Below are positions 37,565 through 49,758 of a stretch of DNA of 64,000 nucleotides, in pieces. The DNA is from Zygnema cylindricum (Eukaryota; Streptophyta; Zygnematophyceae; Zygnematales; Zygnemataceae). The notes below the pieces were generated by a model. The model did not search any database and had not been told where the DNA came from. It was given only the letters and a program-made list of their open reading frames with translations. Position 1 is the first letter of the stretch, and each line of letters begins with the position of its first letter. Position numbers and translations under genes: made by a program. The stretch is taken from positions 62,001-126,000 of the forward strand of contig JBBHKE010002193.1 in the NCBI GenBank assembly GCA_037447655.1, written 5' to 3'.

Positions 37565-40500
37565 GTTTTCACATAGTGATTGCTATAAGAGGAACTCCTC
37601 CTCCTTAGCCGTTGAATTGTAATACTGTGAGTTTTTAACATTTCCCCCTTTACGGTCACGTGAAAGGCTGGCCGGCGTCTTCCCCTTATTCTCCCTCATA
37701 CTTCGTCGTAGCTCAAATTCCGTCTCTTTTTCCGAATCTTCTTCAATGATAGAAGCTGATGATTTCTGAGTGTCCGAAGAAATTTGGGAATTTTCGCTTC
37801 AGGAATTACCTCCAATGTTATCTAATTCCAAATTTTTAGAAAATTTCCCTCTTAACATTGGTGGCCGATCCAGCTCAATGTCCGAATCCGAACTCTCAAT
37901 GTCGGTAAAATTGTTGATGTCATACTTTTCATAAAAATCTGTGTTCGAATTCCTTTATGCTGATCGGAAAATTGTTGATAAAAGATCCTCATGGCCACAT
38001 TGCGAGATTCCCCAATGATATTACGAATAGGAAGCTAGATCCAATAAAGGCTCGCTTTGGAGCTATAAGAAACGAAATAACCAGACCGACTTTGAGATGT
38101 AAACTTCCCTTTCCTCTTTCGAGATTGAAAATAAATCGTCGCACGACACCACCACATCCGCATGTGATGGCCATACCTTAATTCGTAGGGCATTCCCTCA
38201 AAGTTAACCACCAATTCCACATGTAGTTGACACTTAGAATAACTTCACCCCAAAAATTGATTTTTCAGCCGGGTTCGTGAATCATAAGGAGCGCCATTTC
38301 TTGAAGTTGCAATTTTCCTATCAGCAATGCCATTGGGTTCCGATTATTACGATGCGGTATTGGATTCCGATATTACGATGCGTTATATTCCTGTTGAATT
38401 CCCCATTCCTCACAATATGGATCAAAAATCATAAATTCGCCTCCATTATTCGATCTAAAGGATTTAGTTTCCTATCACAGTGCCCTTTAGCCATTACATG
38501 CCATCCATGGATCGTTAAAAGGCATCGGATTCATTTTTCAGCAACGTTACCTATGTAAATTGAGAGGAATCATCAAAGACAACCATAATGTATTTATTTC
38601 CCCCCATCGTTTTCGGCTTGATGTCGCCTCATAAATCGTGCACCAATTCAAGCAAATGTCGAGCGCAATAAATCAGATCCTGTGCCGGATGGGGCTTTCA
38701 AATTTGCCTCCCCTTACTCTAACCATCACATCCATTGATTTTCTCACCCGTTGCCAAATCCAATCCTATAACACACTTATTTTTAATCATATGGCAAAGG
38801 CTACCTTCTGATGATCGAACACCACATGGTGCCAAACAGTAAGATAGCCATGTAATTTTGAGATTTGGCATATCGTGACAAGACAAGACAAGATTTCGGT
38901 CAACGCCATAGCTGTCAGTTGTTCATGGATCCTACAACCTTCGCCTTCTCCATTACTTTCATCGTCCGATCATACAATCCGGATGGTGGAAGAATCTTCC
39001 AAAGCGTAAACGGTGGCGCCCACAGGTTGTAGTAAAAGAAGACTTACATTTTTGTTGGGTATGTAAAGTGCGTCAACCAATTTGGTTTGAATAATCAAAT
39101 TAGATCCGCTAGAATCCCAAGTAGGGAGATCTACCCGGACCATGCCAACTCTACTGATGGAAAGAGTTTGTCCGCTCGTAACCGTAATGAGCTACAATAG
39201 GGTAAGTTGGCCCATGTTGTCAAATAAATTTCTGTTGCTACACACATGGTGCAAAACACACATGTTAATAATTGACTATTTTATGGGTTTTGTGGCGGGC
39301 GCCAACAGACGAATAGAAAGGTTGAGAAAGGCAAAAGTTTGCGCGCCTTCGTCACCTTCAAAAAAAATTTCCACCATATAATGTACTCCATCGAAACGCC
39401 TGCCACGTTCGACACAACCACGATGTCGGTTGGTGTCGCGATTACCATTCCGACCACTTCAGTCTCTTCTACCGTCACCATTATAATTCTTGGAGTAACA
39501 TTGTGAGATGAAGTGGCCGAATTTGCCATAGAAATGACATTGCTTTTCTGGTCGGGACAATATGCCAACATATGTCCCAGCTTGTCGCATTGAAAGAAAA
39601 CAACATTGTTGAGATCTTGGTATGAAGGCTAGGCAGAAGGTTTCTCGCCTCTTTTTTGACCTCTACCCATTCATCCTCTTCTTCCACCTTTTCCACGGAG
39701 ATAACGTAGATCCGCGACTTAGCATTCATTGTATCGGTCGTCGGAGTGCCTCGTGAAGAGCTATATTTATTGCCCTCGGTCTATTTGAGGTAATGGATGA
39801 CGTAGTCAACCTTCAACAAAATAATTCCCCTGAACGGGCATTGATAAAAAACAATTCCTAATTTGCCTTTCTTTATAATTTTGCCATTGTTTGCAAGCTG
39901 CTCGATGATTATGTTATATATTTTTGAAGCTTCATGATTGATTCTCTCGGCTTCATTTTAAAGGAATTGAAATCCGTGAACGAGTATTGTCCGTTATTTT
40001 GCACAACATTATAAAATTGATTCTCTAATGTCGTCCATCATTTGTGTGCAAGTTTAGGTGTGAGAAAGTGATCGTGGACTGATACGGTGCACAATTGCAT
40101 CAATCCGGAAATGGGGGGAATATTTTTTCGTTTCCAAAGTCTTCTTGCCTTCCGATCCCATTCTCCATTTACCACCTTTCAAAGGCGGCGAAGAATCAAT
40201 TGACAGTTGATATACTTCTTCCACACTTTGCAATTCTTTCCTTTGAAGAGCACAATCTTTTCGGGCATTTGTTCGACCAGCTCCTCATTTTCACTCCACT
40301 CATCAAGATCGGAAGTTTCCCCTTCCGAATATGCTCCTTCCTCCACTCCTTGTCGTTTACTCTTTCCATCCGGATTGCCGTCGCTTAAATCCGGATTAAG
40401 ATCTCCAAATAACAAAGATTTCCCATTTGGATTTCCTTCGGAAATTCGTTGGCGCGGCGGCAAAGACCCTCAATGAGTTTTTGAAAATGCTCTTTCGCTA

Positions 40501-40760
40501 TGTCACCCTTCTCCTTTTTCCTTCCCTCCTTTTAACCAAGCGGATCGGGTGGAAGAGACACCTCAAAGGCCGCCCCCTCCCAAAGTAAAGGATATGCATG
40601 TATGTTTTGGTTTGGTGAAGAGTCTGACCGAACCGGCGGATCCGGATCCTAAAGAGGAGGAAGAGAAGGAGTATGAGTCCAACTTGGGTTTTTCTTTTTT
40701 CCCCTTATGGCCGCCAAGCTGGCCATGTTCAACACTCAAAGGAGCACAAAAGGCTGTGAT
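37565..40760 (-). mobile_element. Copia-4: old, 3'-truncated copia remnant
   Basis: Heavily decayed minus-strand element. Gag: FKGKNCKVWKKYINCQLIL near 40200. Zinc knuckles near 39500-39600, one reading LGHMLAYC and the next GKFGHFISQC with a lost Cys. Integrase: RSNNGGEFMIFDPYCEEWGIQQ in the 38380-38470 region. A degenerate primer site TTGTATCACAGCC lies at ~40743-40755. Sequence similar to the copia-2 integrase-RT linker marks the left end at ~37565, and no RT or RNase H follows, so the 3' half is missing. Stops and shifts are too many to give a reading frame. It lies directly upstream of the lectin exon. Confidence 0.75.
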
Positions 40761-40766
40761 ACAACT

Positions 40767-41128
40767 TGATGGATTGATAAACAAAAGATAAAATGTGCAA
40801 AGCAAACAGAAGCAATAATAAATCTCACACACAAAAGTACCACTCCACCTAAGTCAATATATTCCATAGAGGAATTTTCTTTTAGAATTACTTTTTGGTT
40901 CGCTCACTTTGCTTGTATAAAACATTGCAAACATTACATAACAAACCGTACATTTTACAAAGCTGAATGCCTATCATAAGGTGCTAACGAAAGAAAAATA
41001 AGGTAGTATAAGTGCTAATGAAACTATAGTGACCAACGCTTGACCGAAAGGTCATAAGACCAAACTAGGAGGCCGACTCACAAAAGCGCGGAGTACTGCG
41101 TCATTTTATTCTATAATTGAACCTAACA
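40767..41128 (-). repeat. Copia-4 5' LTR remnant
   Basis: Begins just outside the degenerate primer site (TGATGGATTG) and ends ACCTAACA, the same type of end as the copia-2 and copia-3 LTRs. The partner LTR is missing. Confidence 0.5.
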
Positions 41129-42045
41129 TAAATTTCTAATTTTTAAGCTTTGATATTGAAGTTTTGGTCTTGAAGTCTCGATTTTCAAGCTTTGAATTGA
41201 ATTTTTTGTGGAACAAGTAATTAATCTCAAGAGAGATTAGGTACATTTTGGAAGAGCCAAAAGATAGAAGTTAATAGACGAGAGATAAGATACATTTTCA
41301 AAAATCGAAGAAGCATATGTAATTTTGGAGAGAGTCTCTTATGTTGTCTTTTTGCATTATGTTATTTTTGGCGTTATGGTTGCTAACCTATTAGGTTATT
41401 GGTCGAAGGTATGTGCCATGTCTTATTCAATTCATAAATTCATAGGCCATGACTTTTATAACTGGAAATTTCAAATGCGACACCTTTTTAGCTTTGAGAA
41501 ACTATAAGGGCATATGATTGGTGACATACAAATTCTAATCCTTCCTGCGGAACATAACGACAATTATATGGGAACTCGATACGCCATAATTGCGTGGAAG
41601 GATAGGGATTTGGTCGCGTTGTCTCGCGTAATCGTTTAATTAGATGGCATTATTCCGAATTTCGTTCAAAGTGAGCCAACCTTTAATGGAACGTGGCTAT
41701 GTTTATATGCCACATATGACGCATACACGTGGCAACTGTCGTTTGGCTTCGTTGACTTTTAACTGATCTTTCCTTTCATCAGACAACCCCCACTCTTATT
41801 TTTTGTGATTTTCAAGGCGTTCTCACCCTAATGAATATCTTATTCATCACATTCGCACTAAACATATTGATATTCAATGTCACTTCAATCGTGAGAAAAT
41901 TGTTGATGTCACCATTTCGTTATACACTACCTCCAACTAGCATTGTTGATTTTTTTACCGAACCGCTCCCTCGACCATTGTTTGACAAATATCTATTTTC
42001 TCATGTTCGTCATGACTAATCCGTGTTTCAATCGAGGGGGGGGTA
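41129..42045 (+). mobile_element. Copia-5: plus-strand copia with internal deletion
   Basis: A Gag start (HKFIGHDFYNWKFQMRHLF at ~41431-41490, then AWKDRDLVALSRVIV and SEPTFNGTWLCLYATYD to ~41730) is followed after only ~100 bp by the last part of copia RNase H (IRTKHIDIQCHFNREKIVDV at ~41850 and DFFTEPLPRPLFDKYLFSHV after a shift) and a polypurine tract GAGGGGGGGG at 42035-42044. Protease, integrase and most of RT are absent, so it is a deletion derivative, probably moved by other copies. The Gag frame has stops at ~41505 and later. LTR edges were not resolved. Confidence 0.65.
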
Positions 42046-42964
42046 TTTGAATTCGGAGTTCCATGTTACTATAGAGCCACTATGTTTTAGATAGAGACTA
42101 CCTAACAGTCGTTAAAAGTCTGTAAGAATCGGTAGTAAAGTATTTAATTGCACACAAAAGTCATGCACGTCGTGTCTTCCACCTCAGCCATTCCTTTAGA
42201 TTAACCATTTTTTTCCAACTTACCTCCCCACACATTCAGCTTTACCTTCTGGCCATTCCTCGTGATGGCAACTCTCAGCTTTCCCCTCCCTCTCTAACTC
42301 CCCCCTCTACCCATCTCCATTTATCTCCTTCCCATCAACAGTTTCCTCTCTCTCTCTCTCTCTCGAACCCTCTACACCTCCCCTCTTTACCTCTGATTAC
42401 GCCCATCAATTTAGCAATGAAGAGCAGCAGCATTGACACAACATTCAAACTCCTCCTATCACACGTGCGCTCTCTGCCCGTAATTGGCTGATGCACTTCC
42501 AAGCCTTTGATCAAAAGCTCTTCCCTCTTCTGTTTCTGAATGCCGGTGACTGAAGTCAGAGGGCAAAGAAAAGTAAAAAGAGAATGAAATTTAATGGGTG
42601 GAGGGATAGATGGGGGACGAGAAACAAAAGGAACTGGGGAATACAATAACAAGAATTGGAGAGGGAGAGGATGACAAGGCTAACAGTGGAAAGAGGGGGA
42701 GTTGCAAATACGTCGTGTTATTTAGCACAGCTTAATGTGCGAAAATGCACCAAAAGGCTACACCGCATGTGTTTGTCCTATACTATACGTTTATAATACC
42801 TTTAAAAACTCTTTATAATAAGGGTATAATAAGGTAAAACAAGATTTAGCGTTCCGTCGTGATTTAGTACTTTTGAACTTTGGTCACATGAGGCTGCTAT
42901 AAAATTCAATCGTGGCCAGACAAGTTCAGCCCTAGAATAGGGTAAAAGAAAAAAGTTAGAGTAC
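42046..42964. other. Non-coding stretch with a repeat shared with 51000-51600
   Basis: Contains CT-rich sequence and ATCACACGTGCG followed ~20 bp later by ATTGGCTGATGC (42450-42495). The same pair occurs at 51385-51427 within a similar CT-rich context. A purine-rich 'GAGAGGGAG' stretch follows at 42590-42710. No gene is supported; the minus-strand frame 42335-42652 is low-complexity. Confidence 0.4.
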
Positions 42965-43520
42965 ACACCGCTAATCGCTATAATTGCGTAGTGTACGCTA
43001 ATTCCGTCACGCCTTTTTTTTAATTTATTCTCAAATAGCGTAGTTTATTCTGTTTTTTTCTTTACTATATTTAGGGTTATTTTCCAAGTACCGTACAAAA
43101 CGAAAGTACGTTGTCTCTTAAATAGAGTGGTGTACGGTCAGTGTCAAACCGTACATATATGTACATTTTTAAGTTAAAAAGTACAATTAATTAGTTTTAG
43201 TAACCGCAGATGCATGAGAATGTGCGTTCTAAAAAGGGAAAAAAACCAGGTCATAAAAAATTCCCTTCGCACATATTCGTCCGATAGCCTCGTTTCGACT
43301 GTGTGAACGTACGATTTGTGTACGATTTGTCAGATTTTGTACGATGACCTATGTTAGTGTAAGAATTTTTGCGACCGACATTTTTTTTTTCAAAGATCTC
43401 AAATTAACATAATTAAACAATTAGAATGTATGTTTTTTTTCAAAATTTCCAAATTCTTAATTAGCGTAAACCATGGTAATTTTTTATACACGCTAAAGAA
43501 ACTTCTACGCTTATAGCGAT
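42965..43520. mobile_element. Family A element (A2), right end interrupted
   Basis: Left end ACACCGCTAATCGCTATAATTGCG; right part TTCTACGCTTATAGCGAT stops where A3 begins, so A3 appears to have inserted in its right terminal repeat. Internal sequence includes TGTACGGTC and AATGTGCG blocks shared with A4 and A5. No coding capacity. Confidence 0.6.
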
Positions 43521-43738
43521 TACACCGCCAATCGCTATTAGCGTTGTGTACGCTAATTCCGTCCCGCTTTTTTTTTTATTATTCTCAAATATAATTATCC
43601 ACACTATTTAAAAAACCCTAATTCCTAATTAGAGTAGACGATTTCTTCGAAAATTTCCAAATTCCCAATTAGCGTAAACCACGCTACTTATTCGTATACG
43701 CTAAAAAAACTTCTACGCTAATAGCGATTGGCGGTGTG
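43521..43738. mobile_element. Family A MITE (A3), 218 bp
   Basis: Perfect-looking terminal inverted repeats: TACACCGCCAATCGCTATTA at the left, CTAATAGCGATTGGCGGTGT at the right. The same size and interior as A8 (58296-58514) in opposite orientation, so this is a defined short subfamily. TA next to CACCGCC suggests a TA target as in Tc1/mariner-type elements. Confidence 0.8.
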
Positions 43739-44038
43739 CAGTCCTGGATCTTGCAACCTTTTGTACTAGTCATGGTTCGTTACGAGGCCCAGTAGAAAGT
43801 ACTGTAGTGCAGCGATACGATTCTGTTCGATTACAGTACAGTACTGACTATTTGAAGGCTATGTACGGTACGGTAATCTTTAAGTGTAACTTGAAACCAT
43901 GACAAATTTTGGCAATGACTTCAAAAAAGTTCGACGAACGTAAAAGTCAATTGACGTCAACATCTCACGGTTAACGAACACGTGCAATTTAAAAGTCAGT
44001 TGACGTGGACATGAAACGGTTACGAATACATTCAATTT

Positions 44039-44190
44039 TAAGGGTACGTCCCCATGTAATCGGTACTTTGATAAAATATTTTGGACTGTCCGAATGTGCG
44101 AAAATGAAATCGGAACTTTGAAATGTGACGCTTGTAGACGTAGGTACAACTTGTGACGATTGAAGCGGACTACGAATCTTCAGACGATTA
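44039..44190 (+). mobile_element. Family C left-end fragment (C3)
   Basis: TAAGGGTACGTCCCCATGTAATC and CGGTACTTTG match the start of C4 at 52186. It is cut off where family A element A4 begins. Confidence 0.65.
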
Positions 44191-44193
44191 CAG

Positions 44194-44703
44194 TACACCG
44201 CGCATCGTTATTAGTGTCAAAGTTTAAACAGTGTGTAAGTAAATATACCGTCATTGACGCTAATTAAGAATTTGAAAATAAAATAAAAATAGGTTTATTC
44301 TAATTTCAAATCTTCTGTACGATTATATACATTATTATATGTATTCGTACAAAATATAAAAAATCGTACACCGTAGTGAAATTTAAATATCCGTACATGT
44401 CAGACCAATTTAAGTCTCAGACAAATCCCGTTTTTTTAGCGCACGTTCCTATGCGAACGAATCCGATTTAATTCAATTTTTGTTAAATTTTCACTTGAAA
44501 AGGTACATTTATGTACGGTCTGACATCGACCGTACACCACGCTATTTAGATCTTATTGAACTTTAGTTCTTTAAGCTATTATGTACGGTACCTCAATTAA
44601 ACGTCAAGGAAAAATTAAAATCATGTATCCTATTTGAGGAAAAAAATCAAAATTTTAAGAACCCAAATTAGTGACTTTGACACTAATAACGATGCGCGGT
44701 GTA
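44194..44703. mobile_element. Family A element (A4), 510 bp
   Basis: Ends TACACCGCGCATCGTTATTA and TAATAACGATGCGCGGTGTA are inverted repeats extending with GTGTCAAAG/CTTTGACAC. No open frame is shared with other copies. Confidence 0.8.
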
Positions 44704-44720
44704 GTGACGCCAACCACGTC

Positions 44721-45263
44721 TACACCGCCCATCGTTATTAGTGTCAAGGTTTAGATAGTGTGGAAGTAAATTTACCGTCATTGATGCTAATTAAGAATTT
44801 AAAAATTAGAAACAAAAAGGTTTTTGTAATTTCAGTGTTAATGCTAATTTGGAACAGCAAAAATGGAATATTTTCTGTACGATTATATACATTAATATAT
44901 GTATCCGTACAATATATTAGAAATCGTACGCCGTCGTGAAATTTAAATATACGTACATGTCAGACTAATTTACGTGTCAGACTAATCCCGTTTTTTGAGC
45001 GCACGTTCCCATGCGTGCGCGTCTAATATAATTCATTTTTAGTAAAATTTTCATTTGAAAAGGTACATTTATGTACGGTCAGACATCGACCGTACACCAC
45101 ACTATTTAGATATTAATGTTCTTTCATTCTTAACGCTATTCTGTAAGGAACCTTAATTAACGTCTAAGGAAAAATTAAAATCATGTATCCTATTTGAGGA
45201 AAAAAATCAAAATTTTAAGAACAAAAATTAGAGTTGATGACACTAATAATGATTGGCGGTGTA
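44721..45263. mobile_element. Family A element (A5), 543 bp
   Basis: Ends TACACCGCCCATCGTTATTA and TAATAATGATTGGCGGTGTA. It is the same interior as A4 (GTACGATTATATACATTA, AGGTACATTTATGTACGGTC), lying 17 bp away in the same orientation. Confidence 0.8.
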
Positions 45264-45277
45264 GATATTTGTGAAAC

Positions 45278-46193
45278 TACACCGTCAACCGCTATTAGAG
45301 TAAAGGAATAAATAGCGTAAAAAAAAATAGTGTTATTAACACTAATCGGGAATTTATTTATTTTTTAAATATATATACTAATTAATCCCTAATTGTAATT
45401 TGGGTTGTCCTGAATAATAAATACCCGCCCTTTCGATGTCTACAGTAATATGTGTAACCGTACAAAATCTGACAATTCGTACGCCGTCGCGTTGTTCACA
45501 CGGTCAACGGACGAACATATGAGAACGTGATTTTTGTCGACGAGTTTGCGTTTCTTTCTTCCAGTGCACATTCACATGTGTGCACAATAATGTTAAGTGT
45601 CTTTTTATGCCTTTGTAATTCAAAAAGTACCATTTCATACGGAGGTACCTTGTCCGTACGCCACACTATTTCCATCGCAGTGTACTTCCATTATTAACAC
45701 TAATTGAAAAAAAAACCCTAATTATTAGTGTTGGGTATCGAGGACCTATTGTCGATATTCGATATATATCAAATTTTAGGTACCCGATAATCAATATATC
45801 GCATCCATGAAGGGAGAACCTAAATATCCGGATATTTATGGAATAATTTTTTTTTTTTCCGATTTTTTTTCAAAAAGCCCCCCCCCCCCCCGTGGCGGAC
45901 GCTCAGTGGGGGGGGAGGGATTCCGTTCAAATTTCCGTACAATTTTTCCGTACTTTATCTGTACGGACACCCATTTTTTGCGATATATATCGCGATAGGT
46001 ACGATAAATCGAGAACTTTGATAATTTCGATATTCGATATATTGAATATCGAAATTATCGCGATATGAAATTACCCGATACACAACACTACTAATTATAA
46101 TAACGGAAAAATTAGAATTATGGATTGTATTTCAGGTTTTTTTATTTGAAAAAAGGGCACCGTATTAGTGTGTTATATACTCTAAAAGCGATT
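45278..46193. mobile_element. Family A element (A6) holding a family B element
   Basis: Left end TACACCGTCAACCGCTATTA and right end AAAAGCGATTGGCGGTG; the interior is split by B1. Without B1 it is about 550 bp. Confidence 0.65.
45727..46089. mobile_element. Family B MITE (B1) inside A6
   Basis: Ends TAGTGTTGGGTATCG and CCCGATACACAACACTA are inverted repeats. The interior is full of ATCGATAT-type palindromic words (TCGATATTCGATAT). A C-run and a G-run (45879-45917), separated by GTGGCGGACGCTCAGT, could form a strong hairpin. No gene. Confidence 0.7.
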
Positions 46194-46385
46194 GGCGGTG
46201 CGGTAAATCAATGCACGTTACACGGGCATGGACCATGTTCTGTTCATCAAAACGTATTAGTACTGTTGTACTATTCAAGTGTTTCGTACGGATATTTGTA
46301 GACGCGACCCAAATCAACACAACGATTGACAAAAAATCGAGCGAAGAATTTAGGACACGAAATCGTACTTGTTGAAAAGGACAGC

Positions 46386-47559
46386 TACACCGCGAATCGT
46401 AATTAGTAGTGTAGTGTATCGTTAAAAAACTTATCACGATAACGCCGATATCGATAGTTATCGGTTATCGAATGGTTAGAGGTCCCTATATAACGGTTCG
46501 AGACCAACAAATTCCATATCGGCAATAACTTAAAAAATATATACTACGCATAGTATAGTACTTTATAATATATTGTATTATATTATTTACGTTATATAGC
46601 GTGGCATGCCACGTATAACAATCTGTTCCGTATCTATTTAGCTGAAAATTATTACGGACAACGAAGTACGTAAACGTAGACAAATTTAAAATAATCATTC
46701 ATAGTTCTAAAATTATACTACAGAAAAGAAAAAATAAAAATACATTGTAGAATTCGAGAATCAAACTTATCGGAAAAAAAATTAACAGACGAATTGAGCA
46801 GACTTAACACATCTATCAGACTACCGCCATTTGCAACCACCATATTTAACTGTACAGTCTGTACAGTTATCGATATCAGTGTTATCGCCGATAATAACTG
46901 ATAAATATCGGTTATTTATCGGCGATAACATCGATGGCGAAATATTAGACCAATATATCGATTATCGGGAACTCGAAAAAATGTCCATATCGGTTATCGA
47001 CAAATCCTTACCGGTACACAACATTAGTTATTAAAATATATAACTCTAATTTGGGTTCCAAAAATTTTGGTTTTTTTTTATTAGTATACATGATTTTAAT
47101 TTTTCCATTGCATTAATTAAGGTACAGTACAAAATAGCGTAAAGAATGAAAGTACAATAACATCTAAATAGTGTGGTGAAAGATCGATGTCAGACAGTAC
47201 ATAAATGTACCTTTTCAAGTGAAAAATTACAAAAAATGAATTAACTCAGACGCGGACGCATAGGAATGTGCGCTCAAAAAACGGGATTCAATCTAATCGC
47301 ATAGCCGCCGTAAATTAGTCTGACATGTACAGACATTTAAATTTCGCGACGGCGTACGATTTCTAATATTTTGTACGGATACATATATTAATGTATACAA
47401 TTGTACGACGATTGTTCCTTTTTTTCGCAACTCCCGAATTAGCATTAACGCGAAAATTAGAATACACCTTTTAATTTTCAAATTCTTGATTAACATTAAT
47501 AACGATATATTTTTATCAACACTAATTATACTTTGACACTAATAACGATTCGCGGTGTA
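46386..47559. mobile_element. Family A element (A7) holding a family B element
   Basis: Left end TACACCGCGAATCGTAATTA and right end TTTGACACTAATAACGATTC then GCGGTGTA. Split by B2 at 46407-47026. The right half again has the TGTACCTTTTCAAGTG and TTTTGTACGGATACATATAT blocks of A4/A5 in reverse. Confidence 0.7.
46407..47026. mobile_element. Family B element (B2) inside A7
   Basis: Ends TAGTGTAGTGTATCG and GGTACACAACATTA resemble B1 ends. The interior carries GATATCGATAGTTATCGGTTA-type repeats and mirror copies near 46860-46995. No gene is supported. Confidence 0.55.
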
Positions 47560-48943
47560 GCTTCTGAACTGTCAGCATCCTGTAATCGGACAATCACGAA
47601 TGAAGGATTGACGGCTGAAAACTCTTTGGTGCACGTGGCGGCTTTATCTTAATTCTTTGACACAATTCTAGCAACCAAGATTTGACGGTCAAAAACAATT
47701 GCCGAGGGAGTACTTTGAAAGTTACTCGTTTGCTGACGTTAGCAGAGAGACAAAGCTACCCGTTTGGTGACGTCGGTTGGGGGACACGCCGTTTACTGGT
47801 GCAAACGAACAGAAAGTCGGCCTATTTAAAGATTTTCAAACGGACGACCAAAGGTCTATAATTTGTATAAATATTGTAGATGTTACGGGTTTGGTGACAT
47901 TGTGACATCATGCTCACTTGTGACAATGTCAATATCAGTCATTCAATACATAAATCATTAATTTGTTGCCCTCCCTCAACAAAAACGTTCTTTACAAAGT
48001 GAACGCCCATATTACAAAAGTACTACGGACGAGCGAGTGGACACAAAGCTAACAAAACTACATAAAGTACCAGAGCACGAAACTACATAAAGTACCAGCG
48101 TACGAAACTACATAAAGTACGAAATGGACGAAACTAAACTGAACACGCACAGAAAACATAGACGCTAACTGGTAACTAAAACGGTAAGTAAAACTAGAAC
48201 TGCGAACACAAATCGTATTCTCCGGTGCTCAACAAATCTGAGACTGCGTTTCACAATGTACCCAACAGCAACTCTATATTGCTTCACTTGCTTCACTTTA
48301 GTTTACGACAGTGCCAATGTGTGACATTCAATAAATAAAAAACTAGAAAGTAGGAAAAGAAACATGATAAGCCTACTCTATACTATTATGGTCATTGCAA
48401 ACATTTGTCAAAAAGGTTTTAAATGAAAAGATCAATTTATACATCCAAAAGAGAATTTTATTCACTCCCAGACTTCTCTTGGAATTGGTTTGTAAAACAT
48501 ATGCATTGGAGAGATTTTTTGCAATTTACTCTTAAACTGTCGATTGTGCGATAACTGCAAAAACCAATTTAAAATTGCAAAATTTATGTTAAAATTACAG
48601 AATTTAATTTCCGGTTCCAAAATTTCAGCTATCACAATTTCTGAAATAAAAGATGTGAGTTAGAATCTACAAAATCCAGTTAAGAATAGCAAAAGTCCAT
48701 GTCAAATGGGTATTGCAAAATTCCGGGTATAATTGGCAAAATTATGCTAAAAGAAAAAAAATTCTGTTGCAGGAAAATTACCATTTTTTTTATTTAAAAA
48801 AACATAAGAATAGCCATTAATGTAGTCAGTTTATCATATAAATCTCGTCTTTCAGAAAAAGAAAAAAAAAACATACACCCAATCAAAACATTTAGAAGTG
48901 AATATATTCCCAACCAATTATAATTTGACAAAATTTTCTTGCA
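47560..48943. other. Stretch without recognised gene, downstream of the PAN gene
   Basis: If the PAN-stalk-TM gene continues past its TM exon, further exons should lie here, but no kinase or other domain can be read. A 27-bp unit (AAACTACATAAAGTACCAG) is tandemly repeated three times at ~48056-48122. Confidence 0.4.
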
Positions 48944-49116
48944 TTACAATGGTCTACAAAGTGCGAGGTTCTCACCAGGTTCAACATAAGGTTTTGCATA
49001 ACCGTTTTCTTCTTTTTTTCTTCGGAAGAAGAAGAAAAGAAATAGACCTCCAATAAGCAACAAGAAGACAACTCCTCCGACAACCCCTCCAACTATGGCA
49101 ATGGTATTTCCTCCCC
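48944..49116 (-). CDS. Transmembrane exon of PAN-stalk receptor-like gene
   Basis: Third recognised exon of a host gene on the minus strand. Acceptor: a T-rich tract and ACCCCAG (49117). Encodes GGNTIAIVGGVVGGVVFLLL then a hydrophobic run ending at RRKK, a single membrane span of ~25 residues with a positive inside flank, followed by ENGYAKPYVEPGENLALCRP and stop TAA (48944-48946). The preceding exon joins in phase 1 (G/GG). Inside this exon, CCTG/GTGAGA at 48976/48975 is a strong donor that would also leave phase 1. Either the protein ends with a ~30-residue cytoplasmic tail or it splices on to exons not found. It anchors the extracellular part in the plasma membrane. Confidence 0.75.
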
Positions 49117-49758
49117 CTGGGGTTTAGAACGGAAAAAAAAAGACTATGGTTTGGTTATGGATTTTCCGGGCTTTCATAGTGCTTAGGGTTTCAAAGTAAT
49201 TACTTGCAATTTTGATCTAGGGTAAGGTTTTTCTAGGGTTAAGGTACCATTACGAGACATTCCTCGTTGACTCTTTGTGGTTCGAAATTCATAAAGAGCA
49301 TAGAAATTTTGGAAATATCTTGGAAACACTAAAAAAAAGAAAGTTCCCAAGATGTGTATGTGGATTTCAATATTTATTTCAATTACAGTTACTCTAACAC
49401 ATAAATATCGTACTTAAAGTTTGTTTGCATAGAAAAAAAAGGAAAGGCAATGTTTTGAAAAAAAGATGTGAAGAAAGACGAGGTCCATTGGATGGTGTGG
49501 AGAGAGGTGGTATTTGAGAAAGTATAAAGAAGAAGAGTGTTGAAGACGGAGGAGGGAGAAATGAGGAAAGAGGATGAGTAGTAGTAGTAGAAGTAGGAGG
49601 AGGAGGAGGAGGAGGTTGTAGTATTTATTATTGTTTTTCATGTTTTGCGCATTGGCCAATTTAAGAAGTAAATAAAAAGGGAAAACTTAAGGCTAAAAGT
49701 AAAGTATTAAAATGCAAAAGCAAGAAGGTAGGGAAGTTCAAATACGAATAAAGCACAC

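Noticed and set aside
37285-37659. 124-codon minus-strand frame upstream of the lectin exon
   Set aside because: No recognised domain and it crosses into the copia-4 remnant; only a weak signal-like peptide is noted.
37565-48943. Kinase exons for the PAN gene
   Set aside because: I looked on the minus strand for kinase motifs such as HRD or DFG in context and saw none; the interval is mostly transposon sequence.
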